This document shows positions 41,287-49,779 of a stretch of 64,000 nt of DNA, piece by piece. The position numbers were made by a program, and so were the translations under genes. Location of the stretch: positions 5,625 to 69,624 of the forward strand of contig DBLZ01000042.1 of NCBI GenBank assembly GCA_002297545.1. Direction: 5' to 3'. The DNA comes from Prevotellaceae bacterium UBA711. Its GTDB lineage: Bacteria > Bacteroidota > Bacteroidia > Bacteroidales > Bacteroidaceae. The stretch's first letter is position 1, and each line of letters starts with the position of its first letter. Under the pieces are notes generated by a model. The model was given only the letters and a program-made list of their open reading frames with translations. It was not told the origin of the DNA and did not search any database.

Positions 41287-41913
41287 TTATTGCACAAGAT
41301 TGTTGCTTGTCTGTATTATACCTTCCTCCCATACCACGAAATAGCTGCCTGCCTCACCGATGGCACGTCCTTGGCAGTATGCCTTGTACCCGACCACACG
41401 CACCTTCATGTCGCATATATACCTAAGTTTGATGGCACCACCTCCCATCGGCTGGCTCTTTTTCTCCTGGCTTACCCAGATAAAGCACTTCCTTGGAAAA
41501 AGTTTCATCAAATCTACAGCATTGGGATAATCCCAAGGAGCAACCTGGAAGGAGTCTACAATAATGAACTTCGGGCTCTTGGGCTTTTTCAGCCTGGCAA
41601 TGACTTCCTCATAACTCTCATCCACCGCCACTCGGAACTTGCCTTGTACCTCGTTCATCTTCAAATACCCACATCTCCGCTGAAAACTTTGGTTCACTCC
41701 CTCCTCATAGCTAAGATACAGCACCGTCCCATAGTTGCACAGCTCCTTACCCAACTGCATCACGAAGCTGCTCTTGCCTGCTGCACTGGCTCCACTGATG
41801 AACCAGGAGGCGGTATCCGCTGGGAAACCGAATGGCTTGCTCCACTTTTCTTCCCACGGCAACGTTACCCATTTCTTGGAGGCTATGTCTTTAGGACTAT
41901 ATGCTCGTTTCAT
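41287..41913 (-). CDS. RecA/RadA-like P-loop ATPase
   Basis: 208 residues. Walker A WFISGASAAGKSSFVMQLG near residue 40; Walker B SPKFIIVDSFQVAPWD near residue 115; a Gln/Ser-rich switch WVSQEKKSQPMGGGA follows. The layout is that of RecA-superfamily ATPases of phage and plasmid type. Overlaps the MuB-like gene by 4 nt, so it is co-translated with it. It may assist replication or recombination during transposition. Confidence 0.78.
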   Translation of the reverse strand: MKRAYSPKDIASKKWVTLPWEEKWSKPFGFPADTASWFISGASAAGKSSFVMQLGKELCNYGTVLYLSYEEGVNQSFQRRCGYLKMNEVQGKFRVAVDESYEEVIARLKKPKSPKFIIVDSFQVAPWDYPNAVDLMKLFPRKCFIWVSQEKKSQPMGGGAIKLRYICDMKVRVVGYKAYCQGRAIGEAGSYFVVWEEGIIQTSNNLVQ

Positions 41914-42788
41914 ACCATCGCCATTTTAAGCTTCTCTATCTCTGTATATACTCGCCTCAACCCTCCATGTGTCTTGCGTACTATTTGAGCCACGTCGGCA
42001 CCTTCGGGAGCATTCACCCTGGCCACAATACGTGCCTGTGCATTTATGAAGGCCTCACGCTCCTTTCCGTCATCGGGTGTCACTTTACTATAACGGTCAC
42101 CATAACGGCTCAACATCTCGGTATAACCAACCTTCTTGCATTCTATGGAGCGGTTTATCTTCTCCTTCAAACCGTCAGCACCCATCATATACCAGGCGCA
42201 GCATCGCTCGGTGGCGTTCCACAGGGCTTTTAACTCCAGGAATGCCTCATACTGCAAGTCACCGGCCTCGTCCAAAATGATAAGCGGGTTCTCCATGGAG
42301 CGCAGATAGTACACCAAATCCTCGTAAACATCAGCATACCTGCCCTTGGCATCCACACCGAACTCCGAGGCTATCTTACGTACCAGCTTCAGCTTTGTCT
42401 TTACCTGCGAACAGTCCACATACACAGCGTTGCGGTGGTTCTGCACATAATAGCGTGCCGTGAATGTCTTGCCTATGTTGGGAATATCACAAAGTATGGC
42501 TGAAAGACATGACCTCTGAGAGAACTCCAGCTGTGCGGTGATATACTCAAATGTGGCTGTCTTGGCTGCTTTCCACTCCATATTGGCACGTAGGCTCACA
42601 CCCAAACGCCTGGCGATACCAATCCATGAACCTTCACTCAGGGCCTTGTCTGTCTGCCCGTTCTTGATGGCACTGTAAACCGAGGTGCTGATACCGAGGG
42701 AGGCAGCATGTTTCGCGTCACTCGGATAGTTCACACGGTTAGCGGCTATCGCTTCCAAAATCTTCTGTTTCTGTGCTTCTGTAATCAT
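41910..42788 (-). CDS. MuB-like transposition target-selection ATPase
   Basis: 292 residues. An N-terminal helix-turn-helix (HAASLGISTSVYSAIKNGQ) precedes an AAA+ core: Walker A-like ILCDIPNIGKTFTARYY near residue 98 (first Gly replaced), Walker B NPLIILDEAGDLQYEAF near 168, and a C-terminal helical region (THGGLRRVYTEIEKLKM). The gene lies directly downstream of MuA, as in Mu. It should bind target DNA with ATP and activate the transposase. Confidence 0.9.
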   Translation of the reverse strand: MITEAQKQKILEAIAANRVNYPSDAKHAASLGISTSVYSAIKNGQTDKALSEGSWIGIARRLGVSLRANMEWKAAKTATFEYITAQLEFSQRSCLSAILCDIPNIGKTFTARYYVQNHRNAVYVDCSQVKTKLKLVRKIASEFGVDAKGRYADVYEDLVYYLRSMENPLIILDEAGDLQYEAFLELKALWNATERCCAWYMMGADGLKEKINRSIECKKVGYTEMLSRYGDRYSKVTPDDGKEREAFINAQARIVARVNAPEGADVAQIVRKTHGGLRRVYTEIEKLKMAMV

Positions 42789-42826
42789 AGTTCAAACGCC
42801 GTTATAATGTTGTTCTAATCATATTC

Positions 42827-44836
42827 TTATATGTCCCCAACAGCTTGTGCTGCCATATTTGTGGGCTGCCATTCGCAAGTCTCTTCTGTTTCATCTTGCA
42901 CCGATGGTGTTGGCAACACAAGTTCTTCGGCCTCCTCTTCTTCCTCCTCATGCCGGACCGGTGCCACTCCCACCCTACCGATGGCATGGTCGCTCAAGTA
43001 TTTGTCAAAATGGCTCACAATCTTATTCTGCTCGGTATTCTTGCGCTTATCATCCTCTGTCTGTTCAGCCAGTACTCGGTTGAAGGTTTCTACCGGGCGT
43101 ACCTTGTCAATATATCGGTCATTCTGGTACAGGAAGACATCCGTGGGCTTTCCCTCTTCATCCGGCAGGTAGTAGGCTGTCACTTTGCGATTGTTTGGTT
43201 CCAGTTTCTCCAGCACCTCCGGGCCGCTCAGCCACCAGTCTCCGTATGCCACACGCACCGTACTGTTCCGTCTGATGCTTGTCTCCACTCTCTCGCCAAT
43301 ATATCGGCTCAGAGTCAATTTGTCCAACGGACGCAAGGTCGGATTTATTTTGGCCACCAGAACATCCCAGCGGGTCATGCCCGGATATTTCTTCTGGTTA
43401 GGGTGCAGCGTGTGGTTCCACTCTGCGCAGTCCCGGCGGTCATCAGCCACCAGTTCCTCAAAGGTGTAGTATTTCCTGTCCTCGTATGTGTGGTTGTCAC
43501 TGTCGCTCACTTTCTTTGGGTCCACACGCCTTGCTCCCTTGTTGTGCCAACGGCCGATACATTCGTGATTCTTGTGTGCTATGGTGGTCTTGAACGCACC
43601 GTTCAAAGCCTCTGCATATTTCTCCTGTGAGTTCTGAGGGGCGCAAAAGCGCACAAAGCGGAACATTTCACCGGCTTTCAGAAAGCCCTCCTTATATTGG
43701 CTCATCAGATGCTGCTCTACCTCTATACCCGCAGGCATTCCCCAGCCATTGCGCTCTATCAGGCGGAACATATCCCTGAAACAGGCCACCACCAGGGCAT
43801 CGTCTTTCTTTCTGCCATAGGCCAGACCCACACGGCACTGGCTCACCACATCGTAGGCATAGTATGCGTGGACATATTCGCCGCCCTTCATGCGACGTGG
43901 CAGGTCCACGTCATCCATAGTAATCTGCGACAAGCTGAACTCACCACCATGGCGGTGCATGTGTGGCATTTGCTCATGGTAGAACTCACTCCAGCCACGA
44001 CGAACTTTCTCCAGCAGCACGCTGTTGGAAGGCTTGTTCAGTATGTTTCGGATAGTACTCTCGCTCAATTCCTTCGGGTCACCGTTCTTGTCGGTAAATT
44101 CGTCTGGATTAAAAACCTCGCCGGTCTCCATATCCCATACGTCCAATTCTCCACATACAAAGGAAATATACATCTCATGTACATCGCTGCCGTATGGCTG
44201 ATTGGGCAGGGCGGAGATGCTCATCACCAGACGCTCGGTCTTGTGGTCCACCTTTCTCGCACATTGATTGCCGAACTTACCACTGATAAGGCACTCGTAG
44301 CCATACTGCTTATATTCGTTCACTTTCTTGCGGAAACGCAGGGGACTGGCCGGAAGGTCGTGCCCGAATTCCTCACGCAGTGTCTCTATGGTAGTGGCCA
44401 TCTTGCCCCAGTCATACTTCTCGCCCATCAGCTTCCTGTAGTCCCTACTGCGGTTGTACAGTTTGATGCAAGTGTTCAGTACCGAGGCATTTACCGCATA
44501 CTTCTGTGCGAGTCTGGCAGAAGCCTTGTCGCTGCGCTGCCTGGCTGACCAATCCATAAAATAAGCAACGGCTGCCTGGTCAAGCTCATAATTGGACACT
44601 ATCCAACCACGCAGCAGCACGGCATCGCCACCAGGATACTTTTCCTCAACCTTTTTCTTATAGGTGGTAGGCAGACTATCTACAACAACCAGAGCATAGT
44701 TGCCTTTGCCCCCGCCGGGACGGGCTACTTTCAGCCTATTACGTGCGGCAAGCTGGCGACAGTAATCCTGTGTCAGGATACCGTCAGTCTCAAGTTCACG
44801 TACCGATATGCAAAGTTTGTTGTCGAAAAACTCCAT
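42827..44836 (-). CDS. MuA-like DDE transposase
   Basis: 669 residues. N-terminal DNA-binding region of about 240 residues (ELETDGILTQDYCRQLAARN). The RNase H-like core (about 300-450) shows the first acid in SQITMDDVDLPRR, a second candidate in PAGIEVEQHL, and the last Glu in NSQEKYAEALNGAF. A beta-barrel domain follows (VAYGDWWLSGPEVLEKLEPN). The C-terminus is Glu-rich, probably for contact with MuB. The second acidic residue is Glu where Mu has Asp in IDN. Performs replicative transposition of the phage ends. Confidence 0.93.
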   Translation of the reverse strand: MEFFDNKLCISVRELETDGILTQDYCRQLAARNRLKVARPGGGKGNYALVVVDSLPTTYKKKVEEKYPGGDAVLLRGWIVSNYELDQAAVAYFMDWSARQRSDKASARLAQKYAVNASVLNTCIKLYNRSRDYRKLMGEKYDWGKMATTIETLREEFGHDLPASPLRFRKKVNEYKQYGYECLISGKFGNQCARKVDHKTERLVMSISALPNQPYGSDVHEMYISFVCGELDVWDMETGEVFNPDEFTDKNGDPKELSESTIRNILNKPSNSVLLEKVRRGWSEFYHEQMPHMHRHGGEFSLSQITMDDVDLPRRMKGGEYVHAYYAYDVVSQCRVGLAYGRKKDDALVVACFRDMFRLIERNGWGMPAGIEVEQHLMSQYKEGFLKAGEMFRFVRFCAPQNSQEKYAEALNGAFKTTIAHKNHECIGRWHNKGARRVDPKKVSDSDNHTYEDRKYYTFEELVADDRRDCAEWNHTLHPNQKKYPGMTRWDVLVAKINPTLRPLDKLTLSRYIGERVETSIRRNSTVRVAYGDWWLSGPEVLEKLEPNNRKVTAYYLPDEEGKPTDVFLYQNDRYIDKVRPVETFNRVLAEQTEDDKRKNTEQNKIVSHFDKYLSDHAIGRVGVAPVRHEEEEEEAEELVLPTPSVQDETEETCEWQPTNMAAQAVGDI

Positions 44837-44848
44837 ACCTAAATCTCC

Positions 44849-45220
44849 CTATCTCAATGCAGCAGCAAATTCCTGTATCCCGTCAATATCTGTAAGGGCC
44901 ACGTTCTCATACGTCTTCACTCTTCTTCCCTTATATATCACAGCACCTGTACCGTTGTTACGGTCAAGTTCCACGTGTGCCCCATTAGGGTAGTACTGGT
45001 GCATCACCTTGTCATAGTCGTGGAACATCTCCATCACCGGAGAAGTTGCCATCAGTATGCCGCCTCTCTCAAATGCTATGCTACGTATTTTCTTCGCCTT
45101 GTCTGCATTGCAGCGCTTCTCATCAAAATGCAACGCATACAATACGTAACGCTCCGTCACTCCAAATGCCTTCGCGATAAACGCGCGGTCTGTCTTCGCA
45201 ATGTGAATGTACTTATCCAT
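44849..45220 (-). CDS. Early regulatory protein, Ner-like position
   Basis: 123 residues: an HTH-like N-terminal region (TDRAFIAKAFGVTERYVLYA), then a mixed domain with GTGAVIYKGRRVKTYENVAL. First gene of the early operon, opposite the repressor gene, where Mu has ner. It probably regulates early transcription. Similarity to Ner itself is not evident. Confidence 0.65.
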   Translation of the reverse strand: MDKYIHIAKTDRAFIAKAFGVTERYVLYALHFDEKRCNADKAKKIRSIAFERGGILMATSPVMEMFHDYDKVMHQYYPNGAHVELDRNNGTGAVIYKGRRVKTYENVALTDIDGIQEFAAALR

Positions 45221-45281
45221 ATCTCACTTATTTTGTTGGTTGATTTAATCCTTAAAATTCGCTAATCTCGCCTTTTTTCTG

Positions 45282-45323
45282 TACCTTTGGGGGCGCGTTC
45301 TCTCTGAACACGCTGCAAAGATA
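45282..45323. promoter_or_regulatory. Lysis-lysogeny control region: facing promoters and operator-like dyad
   Basis: A plus-strand TACCTTTG (45282-45289) would drive the repressor. A minus-strand TATCTTTG (45316-45323) would drive the early operon. They point at each other, so the transcripts overlap. Between them GCGTTC..GAACACGC (45295-45313) is an imperfect dyad suited to repressor binding. Confidence 0.55.
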
Positions 45324-45340
45324 CAATACTTTTCGCCATT

Positions 45341-46021
45341 ATGCAAGACCAAGAGCAATATATTTCGCCAATAAAGCAAAGAATTTTGCATTTTGCCTCT
45401 ACTTTAGGCATTAGCAAGCGTGATTTCTACACAAAAATTGGGGTTTCAAGGGGTACGCTTGAAAGTAAAACTGGCATAACCGAGGATGTGATAACAAAAT
45501 TTTTCACCACCTATCCCAATGTAAGTATTGTGTGGCTTATGACTGGTAGGGGGGGAATGCTTAGCCAAACAGAACTTTCCGAAGCAACAACAGACATTCC
45601 TGTGGCACATCACACGGACGACCCCAAGGATGGCATCCCCCTCATCCCATTAGAAGCAATGGCAGGAGAACTCACAGGAGAACTGCCTGTATTAGAATAC
45701 GAATGTGAGCGTTATGTTGTCCCAGTATTCAAAGGTGCAGACTACCTTATACCAGTGAAAGGTTCAAGCATGTATCCCAAATACAGCTCTGGAGATATTG
45801 TAGCATGCCAACGCGTACCAATGTCCAACCTCTTTTTTCAGTGGAACAAAGTCTACGTCATCAACACAAATCAAGGTCCGCTCATCAAACGTATCAAACC
45901 AGGTAACACACCGGACCATGTCCTCATCGTTTCCGACAATGAGAAATATGACCCTTTTGAACTCCCTCTCTCTGCCATCTACTCCGTTTCACTTGTCATA
46001 GGCGTCATCAGATTAGAATAG
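45341..46021 (+). CDS. CI/LexA-like repressor with S24 peptidase domain
   Basis: 226 residues. N-terminal helix-turn-helix (LGISKRDFYTKIGVSRGTLE), a linker rich in Thr/Asp, and a C-terminal S24 domain. The nucleophile block is VKGSSMYPKYSSGDIVACQR and the Lys block is GPLIKRIKP. Self-cleavage after DNA damage is therefore possible, unlike the classical Mu repressor. Encoded opposite the early operon at the right phage end. Maintains lysogeny. Confidence 0.9.
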   Translation: MQDQEQYISPIKQRILHFASTLGISKRDFYTKIGVSRGTLESKTGITEDVITKFFTTYPNVSIVWLMTGRGGMLSQTELSEATTDIPVAHHTDDPKDGIPLIPLEAMAGELTGELPVLEYECERYVVPVFKGADYLIPVKGSSMYPKYSSGDIVACQRVPMSNLFFQWNKVYVINTNQGPLIKRIKPGNTPDHVLIVSDNEKYDPFELPLSAIYSVSLVIGVIRLE

Positions 46022-46028
46022 CATTATT

Positions 46029-46733
46029 ATGGGAGCAGTCATTATCATCCTTGTCATAGTACTATTCTTCCTTCTTGTAAGCCTAAAAGGAAAGAATGGA
46101 ATGATTGATACTACAGCACAAACGCAGGACTCCAGACACATGCAATGGAAAGATAACCCCAATGAGTCTGTTGTTAAAATAAAAGTGGTACCTACATACA
46201 GTTCCAATAGGGAGAAACGCAATAAGCGAGATAAAAGACATAAAAGACAACATCGAATATGGACTGTATTACATTTTATGGAAGCTTATGACAAGTTAAT
46301 GTATAGCCAAAATTTTTATGACCTTACATCTAACACCAACGAGTATAATGATGCCAAGGCTCAAATGCGCAAAGAGCATATTACCCAAGAAGACATAGAA
46401 GTAGCTGTACGATTCTGTCGTATGGAATGTTTCTATGGCACATGCGACCATCCACTCAGCCCCCAAGAGGTAAGCGACATACAAAACTGGCAAAACATAG
46501 CTATTGACGAGGAAGCACTTCTGAATAATGTTCTTTTGGCGTATGAAAAGTATTGGAATAGCGTCCTAAATGCTTACAAAAGAACATACGCAAGAAAAAA
46601 TAGATTATCATACTTAGTCATTAACCTTGATGAACTCATGACATCGCCACAAATACAAAAGTACCCTACAATAATCACCAAGATGTCAGAACTCCAAAGC
46701 AGGTATGCAGATGAGCTCAACAAAGAGGGCTAA
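46029..46733 (+). CDS. Membrane-anchored protein of unknown function beside the repressor
   Basis: 234 residues. N-terminal membrane helix (MGAVIIILVIVLFFLLVSL), a basic linker (NREKRNKRDKRHKRQHR) and a helical cytoplasmic or periplasmic domain. It starts 7 nt after the repressor stop and so is likely expressed in the lysogen. AT-rich compared with the rest of the phage, pointing to separate acquisition. Exclusion of other phages would suit its location, but nothing in the sequence proves it. Confidence 0.6.
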   Translation: MGAVIIILVIVLFFLLVSLKGKNGMIDTTAQTQDSRHMQWKDNPNESVVKIKVVPTYSSNREKRNKRDKRHKRQHRIWTVLHFMEAYDKLMYSQNFYDLTSNTNEYNDAKAQMRKEHITQEDIEVAVRFCRMECFYGTCDHPLSPQEVSDIQNWQNIAIDEEALLNNVLLAYEKYWNSVLNAYKRTYARKNRLSYLVINLDELMTSPQIQKYPTIITKMSELQSRYADELNKEG

Positions 46734-46737
46734 CCAC

Positions 46738-47310
46738 TTTTACAGCGATGCTTTTACTCTTCCTCCAGACCACACATCGTCTTGAGTAGTACGAAGCGTA
46801 TCACCCCCTCCCCCTCCAAAACGCATAAATTCCCCTTAGCCCCCCCTCCGCACTTCGCCAAAAAGCCACGAATTATCTTGATTTATGCGACATTACGAGC
46901 TTCGTCCTACAAAACTGTATGGCTTTTAGGGTAGGTCTATCACGCGAAAAAACGGGGGTATCTTTGAAAAAGTAGTACTTTTGCCCCCCTCCCGTGCGTA
47001 CCCTCAAAACCCACTTTTGTCACTCCAAACATAAAAAAGTGTCACTCCAAAGTGTCACCCCTTTTGTCACCCCACTCCCTCAAAACGCGACTTTTGGGCA
47101 CCACTCCGCACACCACACCAACCCAGCACCCAAGAGTGCCAACAAAACCCCACGCACAGCCCCTACACACGCATTTATCTATATGTATCAATAGATTAGC
47201 CCTGCGGGCATAAAAAAGGCCATAGGCGTAAACCTACAGCCAACAGAAGTAAAGCAGATGCAAGCCCCTCCCCCCACTCTACTCCATCAAAAGTAAACCA
47301 AAATTAAAGC
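46738..47310. other. Non-coding, C-rich right phage arm
   Basis: About 570 bases with strong C-over-G bias on the plus strand and many CCCC tracts; G is scarce. No credible gene. It holds the TGTCACYCC cluster and leads into the terminal transposase sites. Confidence 0.5.
47018..47073 (+). repeat. Four copies of TGTCACYCC
   Basis: Copies at 47018-47026, 47040-47048, 47053-47061 and 47065-47073, all in one orientation, spaced 22, 13 and 12 nt. Likely binding sites for a phage protein near the right end. Confidence 0.55.
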
Positions 47311-47424
47311 AATGTAAACGCTTCGTTTTACGCCACCATTCCCCCCATCCCACTCTAACTCTTTAAGTACTAGAGTATTTAGGCTACGCTAAGGCACAAT
47401 CGAACATATACGCTTCGTTCTGTG
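47311..47424. other. Right phage end: putative transposase sites
   Basis: GTAAACGCTTCGTTTTACGC (TTCGT at 47322-47326) and ATATACGCTTCGTTCTGTG (TTCGT at 47414-47418), 92 nt apart, match the left-end sites in inverted orientation. The outer one is taken as the phage end. Confidence 0.55.
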
Positions 47425-49265
47425 CCCCATAGTTTGTTGTCGAAGGCCAACGTACCCTTGAGCATCATCTGCGGCCTCAACAAATAGTCTGCCTCCATGA
47501 ACGAACGCATAAGCGCAAGTGTGCGTGTGGCAAGTGTATCCAGCGCAGCTCTGCGATAACGTGTCCGCTCGCGTATGATGCTTGCCCTCATGGAGCGTTT
47601 CATGCTGAATCGCCCCTTCTTGTAGGTGGACTCCATCGTAAAGGAGTTGTCCCAATTGTTGTCCCTGCGGCACGCGCTGTTCTCCAGGTCGGGAGTACCG
47701 TCGCGCCATCGCCGGTCGTCGAGGCTGCTGTATATGTAGGACGACTCCCACATGCCGTGGAACATGGTACGCTTGCCCGTAGCACCGTTGAAGTCCAGCC
47801 CCATAGTCGCGTTCAAGCGGTGGTGCGGCGTACTGAAACGCTGGCTGTCCGTGATGACCGTGCCATGCCTGAAGTACTGATATTCGCCCTGCGACCATCC
47901 TTCTTCCTTGGCGTTGTCGTAGTCCACACGCACGATGGCCGCCACGGAGCTTTTCTTGAAATAGTGTGTCAGGCGGGTGTTGCCCTTCACGTTGACGCCC
48001 TCGGTTGTGGCCATAGCATTACAGGTGGATGCGTTGACCTCAGTTCCCGGGCCCTCTGCCTCCATGGTCTCCAGTTCGGAGAAATCATCCCTGCGTCCAC
48101 GCGCGTAAGCGACATTCATGTCCACGGTGAGCGTGTTCCTCTGTCCAAGGTTAAAGTACGAGGCAAAGTCCAAAGGCACCTTCAGGTTGTGCGTGTAAAC
48201 CCGCGACGTGGTCATCCGCCGTATGGGCGTGGCATCGTGGACAAAGGCAAGCATACTCTCCCACCCCTCCCCGGTCTCGTCCCAATGGTTGGCACCCGCG
48301 GTGATGTCCCATCGGCTGTCGCGCTTCACCTCGTAGCCGGGCTTCCACAGGTGGCGGTAGGCCACGGCTCCCACCTGCTGGCGTATGGGAAGACAGGCCT
48401 GACGGAAGCCGCGTCCGTTTATCGTCCTGTAGTCCACACGCTCGGGGTCGTTGGCCACGCGAGCGTAGACCATAAAGGGATCTGTGTCGCTCAACTTCGT
48501 CGCATCGATGTTGACGGCATACTCCTTGCCGGCATATACCTTGGCCTGTGCCTCGGTATGGAACCTGTCCATGAAGCCGGGCTTTATCCTGACGTCCAGC
48601 ACACGCTCCTCGTTGCCATCCGCCACTCCGGTCCTCTCCTGCAACTCGCCGGAGCGGCCATACGCCTGAACGCTCTCCACGGCCTTCACTGGCACCATGT
48701 TCAGCAGCATGGCCTCGTCCAGGGCGTCACGACCATTCATCATCATCTTCAGCGACTCACCGTCCCACAGGAGCTTGCCATCCCGTATGCTCACGCCGGG
48801 CAGCCTCTCTATCAGGGCCACGAGCCTGTCGCCTTCCTCCATATTGAAGGCATCGGGATTGAACACCACAGTATCGCCCCTCATGTAGAAGCGCCTCATC
48901 CGGGCATCCACGGCCACCTCGCGCATCAACTCTGCACCGGGTCGCAGGTATATGGTGTCCGGACTTATGGTATCGTTTCCACTCATGCCTATCCGTCGGA
49001 CCGGCTCGGAACCGTAGCCAAAGTACTTGGCCGTTATGGCAAGGATGTTTCCGGCCTGCATCGGACAATAGAAGCATCCGGCCGTGTCCGCCGTCAGCGT
49101 ATAGCTCATGTTGCCCTTTTCCGAGGCACTCTCCGTCACCTCTATTCGTACCCCGGAGAGCTGTTCCCCGGTTTCAGCATCCACAACACGGCCTTTGAGG
49201 ATCTCGGCCCTGGCAGACAGCAATGCCACAGACATGATGGCGAAGAGCAACCACGCCTTCTTCAT
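47425..49265 (-). pseudogene. N-terminal part of the outer-membrane beta-barrel protein cut by the prophage
   Basis: About 613 residues from MKKAWLLFAIMSVALLSARA, a signal peptide, through a carboxypeptidase-regulatory-like domain (EILKGRVVDAETGEQLSGVR). A plug-like part follows (RLVALIERLPGVSIRDGKLL, then DALDEAMLLNMVPVKAVESV). The first barrel strands run to FDNKLWGT, where host sequence gives way to the phage end; the frame stops soon after in phage DNA. The C-terminal part is at 6425-7289. It is the last gene of the sialic-acid/fucose operon, starting 11 nt after yhcH, so it probably served uptake or sensing of those glycans. Confidence 0.85.
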
Positions 49266-49275
49266 CGGCATCATG

Positions 49276-49722
49276 TCACAACAGGACCTTCACTATCAGC
49301 TTGCGCTGGCGTCCCCGGCCTATGAGCGGAGCATGGGCGTCCTCGGGGAAGACGGCCATAAACTCGCCCGGATGCACGGGAATGTGCGTCACGTCCGTAT
49401 CGGCATAGAGGGCAAAGTCTCCGGCCTCGTCAAAGGGAGCTTCGCTGTCGCCCAGATCGGAGAGGTGCTTCCACCCTATAGTTTCGGTCTGTGCCAGGGG
49501 CACGTGGATGTCTATGTAGCGGCGATGCACTTCCAACTTCTGGCTCTCGGGAGCCAGCAGTTCCGTCTCGCAGACGTTGATGAACAGGCGATCGCCGTCC
49601 AGCTCTATGCGCCCGGCGGGCACAGCGGAAAGGTCGTGGGAAGTGATGTACTCGAATGCCCGGCGGAACAATGGGTGCATGGCCTCATAACGCGGGCTGT
49701 CACATAGTTTTGCTAATATCAT
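49276..49722 (-). CDS. YhcH/YjgK/YiaL family protein
   Basis: 148 residues of the TabA/YhcH cupin-like family: EVHRRYIDIHVPLAQTETIG and PGEFMAVFPEDAHAPLIG are the metal-binding blocks, with His, Asp and Glu ligands. In Enterobacteria the homologue (NanQ) belongs to the sialic-acid operon and speeds sugar anomer conversion. The present gene lies in the same kind of operon. It could act on ManNAc or sialic acid anomers. Confidence 0.88.
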   Translation of the reverse strand: MILAKLCDSPRYEAMHPLFRRAFEYITSHDLSAVPAGRIELDGDRLFINVCETELLAPESQKLEVHRRYIDIHVPLAQTETIGWKHLSDLGDSEAPFDEAGDFALYADTDVTHIPVHPGEFMAVFPEDAHAPLIGRGRQRKLIVKVLL

Positions 49723-49779
49723 ATCGGTATGTTTCTTTTTGGGGGTGTATTGTGTATGTTTCTTGCATGCGCGTGGAGG

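Larger units (their letters stand above)
7290..47424. mobile_element. Mu-like transposable prophage with DGR, about 40.1 kb
   Basis: The element contains MuA and MuB homologues, an S24 repressor next to an early operon, a Mu gp36-like protein, a DUF935 portal, a MuF head protein, a Mu gpG-like protein and DUF3164. These define a Mu-type transposable siphovirus-like phage. The ends are placed where matched outward TTCGTTYTGYG sequences occur (7290 and 47424); an error of a few bases is likely. No 5-bp target duplication can be seen. Structural, lysis, packaging, regulatory and DGR genes all look intact, so the prophage may be functional. The layout recalls hankyphage of Bacteroides. Confidence 0.88.

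Noticed and set aside
46994..47194. 66-codon frame in the right phage arm
   Set aside because: Composition follows the C-rich repeats; no start context or family.
7260..47440. A 5-bp target-site duplication flanking the prophage
   Set aside because: No matching 5-mers are found next to the proposed ends; host DNA seems to have been lost at the junction.
47757..49325. 522-codon plus-strand frame opposite the barrel gene
   Set aside because: His/Gly-rich shadow of the minus-strand gene, which has a signal peptide and known domains.
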